DNA of 64,000 bases from Anas platyrhynchos (GCF_047663525.1 NC_092588.1:145519001-145583000), one strand, 5' to 3'; positions 1-15,491 are shown, numbered from the stretch's first letter. The notes: generated by a model not told the origin, from the letters alone. Made by a program: numbers and translations.

Positions 1-2025
<2,025 letters not shown>

Positions 2026-2060
2026 CTAGGGAGCCTGTAAAAAACCCCCGCGGCCCCATG

Positions 2061-3571
2061 GGGATCTCGCAGGGAATGCCTGGCCTTGATCCAGGGGGCT
2101 GCCTGCTCGATGACCCGGAGAACCGCAAAATGTCCCCGGTTGGAAAGGGCCCGCAAGGATCTTCGAGCCCCCGGCTGCTGGGGCCGCGCGGGACCGCCCC
2201 AAAATCAGAGCGTGTGTCTGAGTGATCTCCCTCAGAGGTGTGAGTGTGAAGAAACCAAGACACTAAACCACACAATTTGGCTTTCCGCTTTCTGCTTTCC
2301 CACCTGATGTTTGGGAGAGCCACCACACAAATCCAGGTGCTCTTCGTGGTCCTTTGCGTTTCTGGTAACGCGACTGAACCAACACAGAGTGAGGGGAGAA
2401 AACTGGTGCGTCACCACCACCACCAGCATCAATGAAACCGCCCAGCAATTTTCTCCTCAAAGCACTCAGAAGTCAAAAGGTTTTGCAGATATCACTCGCA
2501 TGTTTTCATGGATTTCACCCAGGACAATGGAGTTGCACAGCTGACCGAACACTCGGTATGGGCTGACAACGTATTGCTTTTGAGTATAAATGGTGAAATT
2601 CAAAGTAACTGCAGCGCAAAGGTGGAGTTTGGAGGACAGCAAGGCAGGGAAAATGCCTTTTTTCCCCTGAATTTATTAGTGGTACCACAGACACGAAGCA
2701 GTTGGTAGTCCATTCTGGTGCCCATAGGCAGTGGTATTAGTAACTTTCAGAACTTCAGACATGATACAAATGGCAGAGCTATCGCCAGTTTTGTGGCTAC
2801 ATAGTTAAAGGGCAGAATTAACGATTTTCTGAAAACTTCAAGGGTTTAAATTATTGCCTAATTAAGTCAACGGTATCATGAGAATGGCATCCCTAGCCCT
2901 TTGCATTCTAATTAGCACTTCCAATTGAAGCAAGAAGAGGAGTCAGTTTGTATTGGTCCCTCAAATATCTGGTCCAATTTCCCTGAAATCCATAGTTTTT
3001 TCCACTAGTGGCAAATTTGGAAAGCTTCTGGACGCACAAAGATGCAGTAGTCTACAGGTGATTCTGCTTTGTTTACATGTTAATTTTATTTCCATTACCC
3101 ACCTGACTTATCTGAACTAATGACATAGATGAGGATCTGAATTCTTGATGAGAAATGATACGGCTGCCTGTGAAAGCAGGAAAAAAGCACACCTGCCCTA
3201 TTATAATATTTTATCTTATCCCCAGCGTTTCACTTCTGCGGAATAGAACGGCAGCATGCAGGATTTCAGGAAGGCAGAAATGAAATAAAATTGGAGTAAA
3301 CAGCTTCCAGCTTGCGACTGAGACAACTGAGCACGCTCCACAATTTTATGGCCATAGCCTATCAAATTTATTATTGGAAAACGCTGAAAATTTCCATTAA
3401 CCTGCTGTTTTTGTGCTTTCTAGGTGATCATAAGAGCTGCCGAGAACATACTGAGAGGATAAAAGAGTTATAAATCCTTGATTTAATAGGCATCATCTGA
3501 GAAGCTTGCAGGAACAGCTGTAAAAATGTGAAGTCAATAGAGACTCTTCCAAGACATACTGCCTTTAAGAA
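2061..3571. other. Intergenic, upstream of PARD3
   Basis: AT-rich sequence between the CpG island and the hairpin. I see no gene, no recognisable transposon and no long simple repeat. The open frames are short and without familiar motifs. Confidence 0.6.
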
Positions 3572-3575
3572 GCAA

Positions 3576-3688
3576 TTTTACAGTGGCATAGACTTTGTAA
3601 CGATCAACATTATGTTTCAGCAGTCATTTGCATGTATCCACTGAAACATAATGTTGCATATCAGGAACTTTACCACACTGCTGTAAAA
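3576..3688. repeat. Imperfect 113-nt hairpin with perfect 16-bp stem
   Basis: CAACATTATGTTTCAG at 3605-3620 is perfectly complementary to 3641-3656, with a 20-nt loop between them. Beyond the stem, TTTTACAG at 3576-3583 pairs with CTGTAAAA at 3681-3688. The intervening 21-24 nt on each side match imperfectly, with bulges. The loop contains ATTTGCAT (3626-3633), the complement of the octamer motif bound by POU factors. The shape fits a decayed palindromic DNA element (MITE-like) or a small-RNA precursor. Neither family membership nor expression can be shown from sequence. Confidence 0.8.
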
Positions 3689-4994
3689 CTTATTATTAAT
3701 AGATACAGTTGCTGGTCAACAGCAATTATTTCACTGTTCCGACACTGCTACAGGTTTTTCATGTTTTCTTGTGATCTAATCCCGGCTCTTACTGTCTTTA
3801 GCAAGTTTCTTGGCAGTTTTCCCAGCAGTTCTAACAGTCTCCTGGAAAAAAAAAAAAAAACTTAAAACAGTTTAGAAAGAAATATTGACAGTTTTTCTAT
3901 TCAGTGTTTAAAATGGGAAAATTCAGTAGTGAAGTACAAAGAAAAACAAATTTATCCTGGAATCTGATTTGAGGCCAAAACTCTAGGACTATCGCTTGAA
4001 TAGTGACAGTGCTAACAAGAGCGAGGACCTTTGAGATTTGAGTTTCTTTCTCGCTGGATACACACACACATACACATTACGTATACAGGATTCTGAAAAC
4101 ATTTTGAATACAGTTTACAAAGTTTAGTGTTTGTTGATGTCTTAGAAAGAAGAAAGCTTTAACAAACAAAAGTAACAAGTCTGTGAGAGTGTCCAAGGTC
4201 TAATTATGTAAGATAAATGAAGTATAAAACACTATTATAAGAGATTATGAGAAAAGGATTATACTAATCAGGAGAAAAATTGGCAAGAGCTGCTGGTTTA
4301 CAAAAATTACAAGTACTTTCTGTGTACTTAATGAGAGGGCACCATGTTGCAGTATGGGTGGCAGGTATATATATGTCTGGATGTTGAGCTTTTCTGGGCT
4401 AAGATACCCCAGAACCTGACAATCCATTTATTAACCAGTACGGTCTTGGAAGGCTTCCACTGAGAGGCAGTCTGGCAGAAAGAAGATGGAGATGGAGCAG
4501 GGGATGGAGAGAAACAGAGCTTATGATTACTGATGATAAATATCCGTGTTCTGTTTAAAAGTGGTTGAAATCTCTGGTGTGGACACCACAAATGTACAAG
4601 GAGTGAGAATCTCGCAACCCAGTGCACATTACTACAAGTAAGTTTTATCTGAATGTTAAAAATCTCCAGGCACTGGAACGTTGCTAATTTCCAGAACTAC
4701 TTCACAGTTTATCCTCCAGTTCTACTCAGTGTTGAGGAACTGATATGGAATTATTCTGCACATGTTGGATTTAGTAATCTCTTCATGGTATGGTTTGACA
4801 AGACACCGATTTAGTTTACAGTATGCTTGAAGCTGATGCAGTTTCAAATACAGACATTCCCTTAATCCAAGCAGAAGTTAATTTAGAGCCCTGGAAAGAC
4901 CAGTGTCAAACTGGAGATCAATACTGTTCCTCAAAGAATTAAGTTAAAAAAATAAAAGAAGTTATCTAAATCATACAGAAGTCAAATTAAAAAA

Positions 4995-5017
4995 ATAATA
5001 ATAATAATATTAATAAT
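4995..5017. repeat. (ATA)n microsatellite
   Basis: An AT-rich trinucleotide run, slightly interrupted by ATT, in intergenic DNA. Confidence 0.85.
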
Positions 5018-5083
5018 GAAAAAGTGAGGGCCTAGGTTACATAAAGCAGTCAAAAAAAAACAAAAGACTACAGCAACAATAAA

Positions 5084-5099
5084 AACAACAACAACAACA
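5084..5099. repeat. (AAC)n microsatellite
   Basis: Five tandem AAC units in intergenic DNA, preceded by an A-rich stretch. Confidence 0.85.
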
Positions 5100-8000
5100 C
5101 ACCTGCAGCACCTGATGTAAGTACAAAGTGCCATTTTCAAAAATTACTTAGGACCTGTAACAAAACCCTACTAGGTTTTAATGAATTAACATCCTGACCT
5201 GCCCTAACTCTCCTCCTGCTCAATTATTAGACTATTAAAACTTTAACTTGGATATTTGTCATTTCTTTAAATATCTGACTTTTGGTGTTCTAAATCATTG
5301 ACGGTTTACACTGTATCTCTGCTCTTACCAGATCAAGCATGCATGGGGCTTTTTGAGATCTTCCTATGCATAACTTTATAACTACAGGAACGGGTTGACT
5401 TCTCCACTGCTGTAATTCACATTTTTTTCCTATGTAATTCCAGGACTTCCACAGAGGAGCAAGGCAGTAGTTCCTAGCATCTACTTTTATGAATGAGACA
5501 ATCATTAAGGCTTATTAAGCAATTGTGGCTAGCTCTGGCCTGGAAAAAAATAAAGTTGAATTAAAAATTATTGCCTACAACTTCTCAACACAGGCAGGGA
5601 TTTGGAGAATGGAAAGTCCTTAAATCGTTAAGAAGTAATTACAGAGACACAGGTGTTAATGTCATGCTCGGGAGACTCACATGCAAAGTTTAGGTAGACA
5701 AGAAGAACTGTCTTTGCAGTATAACAGAAGGAAGAAATTGTAGCAAAGAAGAATCCCTGATTTGAAGGAAAAGCCACAAGCCCAGGGCTCTAACCTGTGC
5801 CTCCAGTAACTTCAGGCAGTGAAAAGATGGTTAGGGGTAGAAGACAAGTAAAGGTGAACTTACTGCTTTGTCCCCTAGATCTTTACTGGCCTTATTGTAG
5901 TTTAAACAGAATTATGTTCAAGGGGTTTTAACAATTTCCTTACTAAGTCTCTGGTGGTTTTCAGCCCTCCTCAAGTTGGTTCGATTGGGGTGATTCCTGT
6001 AGGATGTATCACGTACTGGCTTCACTGCGCTGAGCACTGTGAAGGACTGAGTTTGAGTTTGGGGTCACTTCTTGGTGTGGACTCTTGGAAATAATCCACA
6101 GGAAAGGAAGCAGAATGGCTAGAGGTGTAAAAAGCAAAAAACGTGCTCTGTAGAAAGAGTGAAGACAGCAGGGGTGTCCAGAGTAGAGAAAGGGGCAAAG
6201 GGGCATTGCCAGGAGATACCTGCACAGTCTGCATGAATGCTGAGGGTTTTACAGACCCATTCCCAGAACTACAAATTGTCATAAAACGTGCACACACCTT
6301 GCTTTACCCAGTCCCAGGTGTCATCCCATGCACTGCATGTACTCCACGGGTCAAAAAGGATTAAATTCACATTACGAGAGGCCAGAAGACATGGGACGCT
6401 GTCCTGTGCATCCAGCACTGCTCTGGGAATGACAGCAATCCTGCAACGGAGGAGAGGGCAGTGCTGGAACGAGTATCAGCAAAGCAGACAAGTGTAAACC
6501 TGGCACTGATGGACCAAATACTCTTTTTAACAGATCTGGAATTTCATTCCTGACAAATTTCAAAGGGCAGCTCGAGATATGGCTATCAGATTTTCTCAAC
6601 AAGAAATCCAATGTTTTGAAAGAAAATCGCAATGTTTTTTCAGCATGGAAAACACTGGATAATCTAAGTAGATTTCTGGCTCTCTTTATAATACTGAGAG
6701 CAAATATATAAATGTTTAATTAGTAAAAGTAAATTCTTAGCAACTTTTCTGTAAGCCATCAATTATCATTAAAATCAGCAAAAAATAAAACCACTAAGAA
6801 CAGTAGAACTTGGGGGATTTACGAGCACCACAAGAAGTCAAGGTGAACGTAGTTAATTTACAGAAGACTGAACTACAGGCTACTTGCAGAGTAAATGGAA
6901 TTTAAGACCCGAGATGTTAACTTTAGTTTTGTCTTAAAGCCTTTAGAGTCTTGGTGCTTTCCTGAAAGTTTCAGAGGTTACTTATCTTCTCAATCGGCAC
7001 CTACAAAAGCTTCTTGGAGACATTTTGTCTCTGCTGAGAATTTATTGCTGGCTTTCAATCCCCTTTCCTCCTTTCTGGCTGTCCAGAAGTTTACTCATTG
7101 CTCTTCTTCCAGCTTTTCAGTTATTGACGAAGCTCCTGGCACAGATTTGTGGACTCTGAGACCCAGAGCACAGGATTCCAATGACTAAAAAGGCTTGTGG
7201 AGCCTCTCGCTGACTTCTGCGGGCACTGGATCAGGCCCTAGGGCCTTATCTGCCCTACCCAAATAATGAATAAACAACATTAAAACAGAACTGCAGCACT
7301 GGGCTCTGTTTGTCAAGTACTTGCCAGGGCTGGAACCAATTCAGATACCGTCAGAGGAACCCATTTTCTGAACAGAAGCAATGCCAAATTATTTACCACA
7401 ATCAGGTTATATCTATTGATGAGCATTCCTAAAAAAATACCTTCCTGTGACATGAAGAGGAACACCCAGGGGGTATGTCAGACAAAATACCTATCAAAAC
7501 ACGATGGTATGTATATTCCACTGTACCAACTATTCAAGTGGTTTATGAACATGCTAAGAACACATTTCTCAGCTGCTCTTCCTGTTTAGGGATCCCTGTT
7601 TAATGCCTTGCTTTATTCTCACCCGTGTTGTGATGAAAGGGGATGGGATATATCATGGCTTTCAATAGCAAGTTATCTTGGTGATTATTGATGATTACAG
7701 GAAAATATTGGTAGGTATGAAGGGAAGCACATCCTTTTGTCAGTTTCTCCTGATGTCATTGGTAAGAGGGAGGACTGCATGGGGTACTGATATGGCAGCA
7801 GAGGCTTTCCAATTTGCACAGGAATTTGGAGAAACACAGATGCAGGCATGCACTTGGAACACATGCCCTGTTTGTTACACACTGAGCTAAATGCACTGCT
7901 TACGCTGAAAACACACACTGTTGCTCCTGTGTTAATGTTTGCTCCCGAGCAAAGTCCCATAGCACCTGCGGAGCACTTTTTGTAGCACAGCAGCCAAGTG

Positions 8001-10803
8001 TCGGAGCACAGGGGACGGGCAGGCAGTGACAGCACAGCCCCGTGTAGGCAGCGGGACCAGGACACGTGTGGTCACCTCCAGGGCTGCAGCAAAGCAGCTC
8101 CCTGGCAGCCTCCCCAACCTCCCCAATAGGTGCTTGGGCCAGACCTGAGTGCTGCTGGGCACCTGTAGCTCCTGCAGAAAAAAGAACAGGCAAAAGCAGA
8201 CAGGTGAAATCTGGACACTGTTTTTAAAATCATTCATGGCTTATGTAGGGAAGATGAAGTAAGAAGCAAAGAACCAGAGGTGCCACGTGGTCTGTTTCAT
8301 GCTCTGCTTTCCCCCACGTTCTTTTAACGACCCTCAAAGCCTCCTTTCTTCTCCTCCTCATGCTCTGTTTTATTCCTTTTTCCATATCTTCTCCCATTTC
8401 TTCTTTCATCTTACATCCTTTTATTGCCTTCCCTTCCGTTTGTCTTCCTTAAATGTATATTCAGCTGCTGAAATAAGTAAAAAGAAGAAACACATGAAAT
8501 AGGAGAATCCCCAGGAGTTAAAATACGTGATGGGTTGTCACAGCCTGCCAAAAAAACATTTTATTCAAGACTGAAAAAATGACAGTAAATGAGCATGTTT
8601 TCTAACACTCCGTGCAGTGTTTTACAGCAAAAGGATGTTTTAATTCTTTCCAGAAAAAGCCCAGCAACTTCAGCTGGTCTGCAAAGATTCAAAATCTGTA
8701 ATCGAAACTGAGTTGCCTTCTCCAGCACAACGCCAACGGGCCAGCCTGGCACAGGTACACAGCAAGTGCATCGAGGTGCAACCGGTAAGAAGAGCTGAAA
8801 TCAGTGGCAATGAAATCACAAGATTTGGGGTTTTCATCTGCTGCTGACTGCTGCAACAAACAGGCTACAGCACGCTGCAGAAGCGACCCCAAGGAGAGCA
8901 ACATCTGAGCAGCTCAAGAGCCACTGCGCAAGGCCACGAGGGTCTTCAGTCAGGTTCATCTCATTCTACCGAGCAGCAAACTGTCCTCTGCACAGGCCCA
9001 TCAGCAGATGACACACAGGGAATCAAGCAGATGCTCAGCAGTCCACAGAAAAAGGAGAAGTTCCTACACCTAGGATTACAGACTCATAGAGCACCACTCA
9101 TGAGCACAGGTCCTGCTGCAGGGCCCACATGGTCAGACCTGAGAGCAGAATTTAGAGCAGATAAACTTGCACATCCACACCAAACCAGATGCATCAGCCA
9201 GACAGGATTAGCCCTATTGATCCTCCTGCTGCTGGGCAGGCACCGGCTCCGCAGCCCTCCCGTGTGCCAGCGGCTCACACACCGCTGCTCCGTGCTGATC
9301 CCGTGGTGCTGCCCTCACACCCCTCCTGACATCTGCTCCAGGACTTCTATGCACCCTGCTTCTAATAATTACTCTTGTGCAGAGGTAAATGTGCCATAGA
9401 TATCCCTCAGTGGTATTTCTTGCAGTTCATTTCCTCTTTTGATAGAAAAAAAAAAAAAAAAGGAAAAAAGAAAAAAAGAAAAAGAAACCCACACAACTTC
9501 TTACTAGTAAATTATTCAGAACTTAAATTATGCCTCAAATTGATGAATCCAAGAGCAGTGAATCATTAGTCTAGTTCAATGTTCAATCCAGAAAGACAGT
9601 GGAATTAAAGCATGGGATATCTTTATGCAGTCTGTATAAGAAATGATAACCATTTTCAAAGAGTGAAATATTGGCTGTCTTCCTTACACCACTGAAATTA
9701 CAAATGCACAACCCCACCTGAAACCCAGGGAAGCCGACAAGAGGTTTAATTACAGATAGGCTGTTGCAAGAGTTCAATAATTAAAATCTGCCAGGGTCAA
9801 ACAACTGTTTTCTATAATGGAAAACTATTTCTTATTAGCCTGTTAAGCTGATTACACAGCAGATAGAGATGATTCACTCAACACATGGTTTTGCAAAGCA
9901 TTTTCTTCCTTGCAAGATTTATCAATAAGCTGCTGAAGATTCCAGGTTTGATTCCTTACCGAACCCAGTACTTACTCCAGCTCACAGCTTGAAGCGAGAG
10001 CACATGATCTCTGTTTTCCCTATACTTTCTTTTGGCGCCTAGAATAAATTGTGAAGCCTATAACTACTGGGCAGAGATGTGGACTGAGCCCGTGTTTTCC
10101 AGCTCCTAGAGTTGCAAAGTTGCAGTGCTGCAGACACAGCTACATCAGAGCTGGAAAGCTGTCTGGAGGTCCCTGCCCAGGGGTGTTCATCTCCACCTCT
10201 CTCCCACAGGTTGCTGACCTGGTCCCAAACGGGCAGACTGCATGCTCAGCACCACTGTAAGTCATATCATAGCCTGCAATGGCCGGCGTGATTCAAAGCC
10301 CCCTTTTTTTTTTTTACAGTGTACTTACTCGAGGAGAGGACTATCTCTGCATATTCTTACACACCGAGTTTCTTACCTCTGCTCAAAAAACCTAGGGGTT
10401 ATCAGGAAAACTGAAAAAAGCTTATGATATAGATTTTCTATATAATTTTATATTTTTTAAACAACAACAAAAGAACTGAATACACGTTAGTCATATAAGC
10501 TTTATAATCCACAGCAATCTGGTTAATTTGGATAACCATGCATGTGCATGGGCAAAATCATAAGAATAAGATGTCGGTGTGAACATTCACACACGATGTG
10601 ATTTATGTCAGCACTTAACCTCCTAATATTTGCTCTGAGTTACACACCTGCCACAAGGCTCACTGCTCAGCCAGAGTCATATTGGCAGCCGAGTAAATAA
10701 ACATCCTCACCAGAAAGCTCTGCAGGGAGTGATTGTCTGTGAGAAATCTCAGTTCGATGGATCCTCTCCATCTCACCTGAGGCTTTTCTGTTGATGAACC
10801 TAA

Positions 10804-11064
10804 TCATTTTTGTTTTGTTTTGTTTTGTTTTCCCAGACAGGAAACAGCTCCTGTGCGTAAGTCTCTCACTACTTCTGTACTTCCAGGCACCCTCTCACAC
10901 AGAGCAATTTTCTGAATTTGTTTTGCTCTTGCAGCGACCACAACTTTGGATTCTCGCAGTTCATCATACAAATGTTTTAATATATTCTGCCCATCTTTAC
11001 AGGTCAGTCTTGTTTCCATAGCATCTTCTTGCATTATTAATTCTGATACAGTGAATATGCTTTC
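10804..11064 (-). other. Unrecognised open frame, possibly a stray or decayed exon
   Basis: The minus strand is open from about 11064. The first ATG is at 11034, giving up to 76 codons. The part at 10850-11034 has a balanced, charged, helix-like composition, with a segment reading ILKHLYDELRESKVVVAARA followed by KQIQKIAL. A weak acceptor-like ...TATCAG lies just before the ATG, near 11050. A run reading KSDEKEQCEKLEK lies about 100-120 bases further upstream, ended by a stop. I recognise no family. Random 76-codon frames are expected in 64 kb, so this is only a candidate. Confidence 0.12.
10807..10831. repeat. (TTTTG)5 microsatellite
   Basis: Five tandem TTTTG units. The unrecognised minus-strand open frame runs out through the complement of this repeat, so its C-terminus is certainly not conserved protein. 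Confidence 0.9.
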
Positions 11065-14000
11065 TTACCTTTTTAAATGTCTCAAGCTTTTAGGATATGA
11101 TGATTTTTTCTAACTTTTCACATTGTTCTTTTTCATCAGATTTTAATTTCATCTATTCCCTTTTTCTGAAGTGTTTATGTAATATTTATATTCCTTTTTT
11201 TTAAATTATATTTACGTTTCCTCTTTGCATAGACAGATACATGATATCACAGCCGCTTACTAAAAAAAAAAATCTTTTCATCCCTAATATAAGCCCAACA
11301 TATACCCAACCGAGGGAGGTGAGAGATGCCCACTCAAAGCACTTGAGGGAGCTTCCTTTTGCTAATATTGCCTCTCAGTCTTCCCAACCATCATTTCTCT
11401 TTCTGTTCCTCTTCTTTAATATGCCATGGTGGGCCCAGGCCGCATGGGACCCAGTACTGAAGGATAACTCTGCTGCAGCTGCCAGCATCATCGGGAGGCT
11501 TTTTCTCATCGATGCTAGTGGGACTAATTGTAAAGCACAGCCTGAGTGCGTGGGAGGCTGGAAGTAATTTTAGTGGTGGTGAAAGGTGCCAGACTTATCA
11601 GACATGGAAGATGTTTCTCTAGATTTCGCTCGTGTAGTGCTTTATTACCTACGCTAACTTAGCGCAAAACATCATTGCTGGTTTCAATGGGGAGTTGTGC
11701 TTTAATAATCCTGAGCACTTGTTTTGGAGCACTGAATGACTAGGCAAAGTCGGAACAGGTACTATAGAAGCAGAAGGATTAGCAGCATCATTTTGCTGGT
11801 GTCTGCCTATTCTGCCGTGGAGTCACTGCTTCCATGCATGCAAAATTATTCAATGTATCTTTGGTACTGCAACTAAGCAAATTAACAGGTTTTCCTAGGC
11901 ACCAAAACGGGGAAACCATTCATTTGTTGTTGTGGAACACTGCACAGACACTCGGCACTAAACTGTCCTGTGATGTACTTCCTCAGAGAAAAATACATAC
12001 TTGGGGGATGTATGGACTCTGGAAATATGAAGGAAAACATATATTGTGTTATCTTACTCAACCAGAGACTTGAGAGTTATTTAAAACTTTTTCTTGGCTT
12101 GCCCCACAGTATTGTAACAATTGTAGTGAAATCATAAAATAAATATGATATAGTTTTATTTCATTAAATTCTATAGACTTTATTGAAGGGCAGATGGAGA
12201 ATATTGTTACTGTGCTATGTATTTCCCAACAGTCAGACAATAACAACCCGCAATTGGCTCTATTTGGGATACATTTCAGAGATCTTGGCTTTGTCAGTCA
12301 CAGCAGACAGCACTGGTTGCCATTTTAAGCACAGGTATGCCCAGGACAAAGCCTTCAGTGTGACACCCTTAACTTAGAAGGAAGCTTGAAGTAACACAGC
12401 ATTTCCATCTGGGTGTCAGCATCTACAGTGGAAAGAAATGAATCCAACGGGCACCTGATCTACCTCCAAACTGCAGTAAGATTTGGCTGTCACCAGGCTC
12501 AGGCTCGTGTTCCTATTTGAATATCTGCTCGGAGGATTACACTGCCTACCAAGGAGTCAGTAACACATCCAGGCAGCCCTGCCCTCCCTGGGGGCAGAGG
12601 TTCCTCGGGAGTCCAGCGCTTCCCTCCCGGAGCTGCCTAATCCTGGCCACGCTCCCAGCTGCCACAAGCTCAGCCTTACTCAACAGGCACTCTGCAGAAG
12701 CTTGTCTCTGTTTTACTCTCACCTGATGGGGAAAGAGAGCTGGTAAAGCACAGAGCTCCTTGAGAAAATACCACAGAACACCTCCCTGCCCCAAATCTCA
12801 GTATATTATCTCAAGTATCTCCTTTTTCTCCTGCAATCATGAGAACAGTGATCCCTGAGGCTGATAGGGCCAGTTTTCTTCTTCATGACGACTGTCTCTC
12901 TGGCCAAAACTCTGCTGTCAAAAGCAACACGAACACAGTCTTTGGTCTCCCCATGCCTCTCCTACCTCCTGTCCCCACCTCCCTATGGCACTGCGATGAT
13001 TTCCCATCCGACTGCATTAACGTCTGCAGCCGAGCAGGCTGAATACAAAGCAGAGCTGCAACTCCACTTTGTGACCAGCAGCTTCCATTACGTACCTCAC
13101 CACTCCAAACAGAGACCTATATAAAAGGATTAGTTTCCTTGGTATTATTTTCCGATGTCTGATGTGTCTAACAGAGGGATGGAAAATTCATGAAAGCTGA
13201 GGGAACAAGCAGTAGAAGAATAGCAAAGTGTAGACAGGGCCTGGACACATGGCCCTGGGAAAAAGCCTCACAAATAGGCCTGAGTGAGCCTGGAAAAGGA
13301 TTTAGATCTGAGAAACTGCTGCTGCCTAAGATCTACCCTATACTAATGGAAACTAGGCTTTGATTGTAAATAAACAGGACTGTGCCACAGACACACCTGA
13401 TTTCATCACCAGTTTCTCATCAGACCATGGAATAACCCACAGCACTGAACTTGACTGTTCATGTCAACCAGGGGAGTCCAGCACTTTAAAAAACAAAAAG
13501 CATAAATATAGATAACTGTGCAAATAGTAAACATCCTAAGCACTAACCTGAATTCAGTTGGCTTTCAGGTTAGTCTGAAAGAGGAGCAACTCCTTCACTC
13601 AGCCCATTTTTGGATCCAGGCAGAGCTGGCACAGGAGAGAATTAAAAATGAATAAAGAAACAAATAAAAAACTCAGCTCTGTGAGCCAAGGGCAAAGAAA
13701 CAATGTAGGGAGCAAAATGAAAGTTACCTTGCAAATGGCAAGTTTCGGCTTGCTTCTAACTACAGTAATAAGAAAGCAAAGTGATTCACTCTGGCAGCGT
13801 TTTCCAGCTCGAGGAGCCTGAAATCATGCGACCGCCCACCACCACCACCGGCACGGCATGCAAGCGAGCCCGGGGGAGGTGGTCAGGGGCTGTCGGGGGG
13901 GGACCAAGAAGATATTGGGAGGGTTTGGGGGGGACATGGAAAGTTCATTGTTGGTATGGCGGAGATAAGTGGTAGCCTGCCAGGGTGGAGGGAAAAGAGG

Positions 14001-14196
14001 CTGAGGCAACGGTATTGCAGCCTCGTAAAAATAAAATTGAGTAATGATGATTTGTGCTATGAAAGAAAACCGTTCTGCTCTTTCACAACGGGCTGCAAGA
14101 TTCATGTTCGTGTGCGCTGCAGTGCTGGGCTTCGGAGGCACCCTCGAGTCACCGCACAGTCTGTTCTGCGAACTGCTGAGGGAAGGTGTATGTAGA
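11065..14196. other. Intergenic, no gene recognised
   Basis: Spacer without a recognisable gene. It contains an 11-bp inverted repeat at 13542-13574 (11-nt loop), which is within chance expectation, and the G-rich patch described separately at 13871-13933. Confidence 0.55.
13871..13933 (+). other. G-rich patch with G-quadruplex-type motif
   Basis: GGGAGGGTTTGGGGGGG at 13917-13933 fits the G3N1-7 quadruplex pattern with very short loops. Further G4-G8 runs lie at 13872-13902. The 5' flank (13798-13870) is modestly CpG-enriched compared with neighbouring AT-rich DNA. No gene start is evident beside it. Confidence 0.75.
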
Positions 14197-14285
14197 GATG
14201 GGTAAGACAGGTTGAGTGATTTACTCAGGCTAGAGACAGAATGACAAATAACCCCAAATCTAATATCAATTGACTGCCCGAGCGT
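14197..14285 (+). repeat. Ancient SINE-like remnant (MIR-type similarity)
   Basis: The order of words here (TTGAGTGATTTACTCAGG, then an agagacagaatgaca-like segment, then AACCCCAAATCTAAT) resembles the 3' body of old tRNA-derived amniote SINEs. The match is from memory and weak. Confidence 0.3.
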
Positions 14286-15491
14286 GGTTAATATTTACCT
14301 AAGTGTTCAAGCCAGATATCGGATTGCAGCTTATAAGAGGTTGGCCAATCGTAGCAAGATTTTTCAGCCAAACTGTTAACATTTTTCAAGTACAGACACG
14401 CTGATACAACTTGAAAGGAAAGGTACAAAATAGCAGGTCTCATTATTGTCACTTAAATAAAACCTACAAGACAGTTAATTATATGCAGGTACGTTTAACT
14501 TTGTCAAAATGTATGTAATAGGCAATAAATTTAATTTTCTCAACCTATGGTTAGGGGGATGCACTAACTTTTTTTATTATTATTATTCCCAAATCGCTTA
14601 TCACCAAAATTGTACTTTGTCCCCAGGCATTTTCCTCATTTCTTTATATTCTGTAATTCAATGACCACAAAATTACATGAGCTTAACTACAGAAAGATTA
14701 ATTTTAAGTTGTAACTGTTTCATCTTGCTTGGGCGTTTCTCTTTGTGGGCCATCTGTGTCTGATAGTGTGCGACTCACATTTCATTTACCTTTTTTTTTT
14801 TTAAGGGTAACTTGTGTTTAGTGGTTTCAACCGTTTTCAATCCTTCCCCTAAAAAGCATCAATGGACTTTGATCCTTCAATAAATAATCAAGGCCTATTG
14901 ACAACAAGAGGTTTTTTTTTTTTTTTTTTTTATTTGCTGCTTCTTTGTGGTAGCACCTCAGGGGTCCATGGACCACAAAGTTAAAGCTGCCAAAAGCCTC
15001 TGTGAGTTGCCCAGACCTACTCCACCTGTTCTGCAAACGAGTCTGACTTCAACTTTTGTTGTGTTAATGAACAGCACTAAAGCTGTGGGCAGTGTATGAA
15101 CATTTATGTACTGCATGGGACACACAGCAAATACACAGGCTGTGTAAAAGATGAGCTAATAAAAATGGAGTATGGGCTCTTGGATAATGGAGGTATGAAG
15201 AAATGAAGGTTGCTGTATCTAAAACTCAGATTTCTAGTTCCTTCCTTCCTGTAAATCTGTAGGAAGAACTGGCCGTGTTTGGGCCAGTTCAACGAGAACT
15301 GTTTTACAGCCTGGGCGTACGAAACCTGACTGCAGCATGGTAGGACAAGCTCATGGAGGTGTCCTCCTCCTTCCGCAGCCTGCCTAACCCTCCGGCCCTG
15401 AGCGAGGGTTTTCCCCAGGGTTGCTCATGCCCAAGGAAGAGGAGCTCAGAACGAGCCGCACCCACAAATATTGGGTGAGCAGCCTCATTTG

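Larger units (their letters stand above)
3689..10803. other. Intergenic, no gene recognised
   Basis: About 7 kb of AT-rich spacer. It holds simple repeats: an A run near 3846, (ATA)n at 4995-5017, (AAC)n at 5084-5099, and an A-rich run at about 9446-9483. The phrase around 7205-7240 resembles very old amniote repeat sequence but is too diverged to name. None of the open frames shows a recognisable domain. Confidence 0.55.

Noticed and set aside
11070..11150. A-rich minus-strand segment reading KSDEKEQCEKLEK followed by GTAAGA
   Set aside because: Lys/Glu-rich reading is expected from A-rich DNA, the frame has stops on both sides, and the gap to the neighbouring open frame is too short for an intron.
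13542..13574. 11-bp inverted repeat ACTAACCTGAA / TTCAGGTTAGT with an 11-nt loop
   Set aside because: About one such hairpin is expected by chance in the window. The stem does not extend further.
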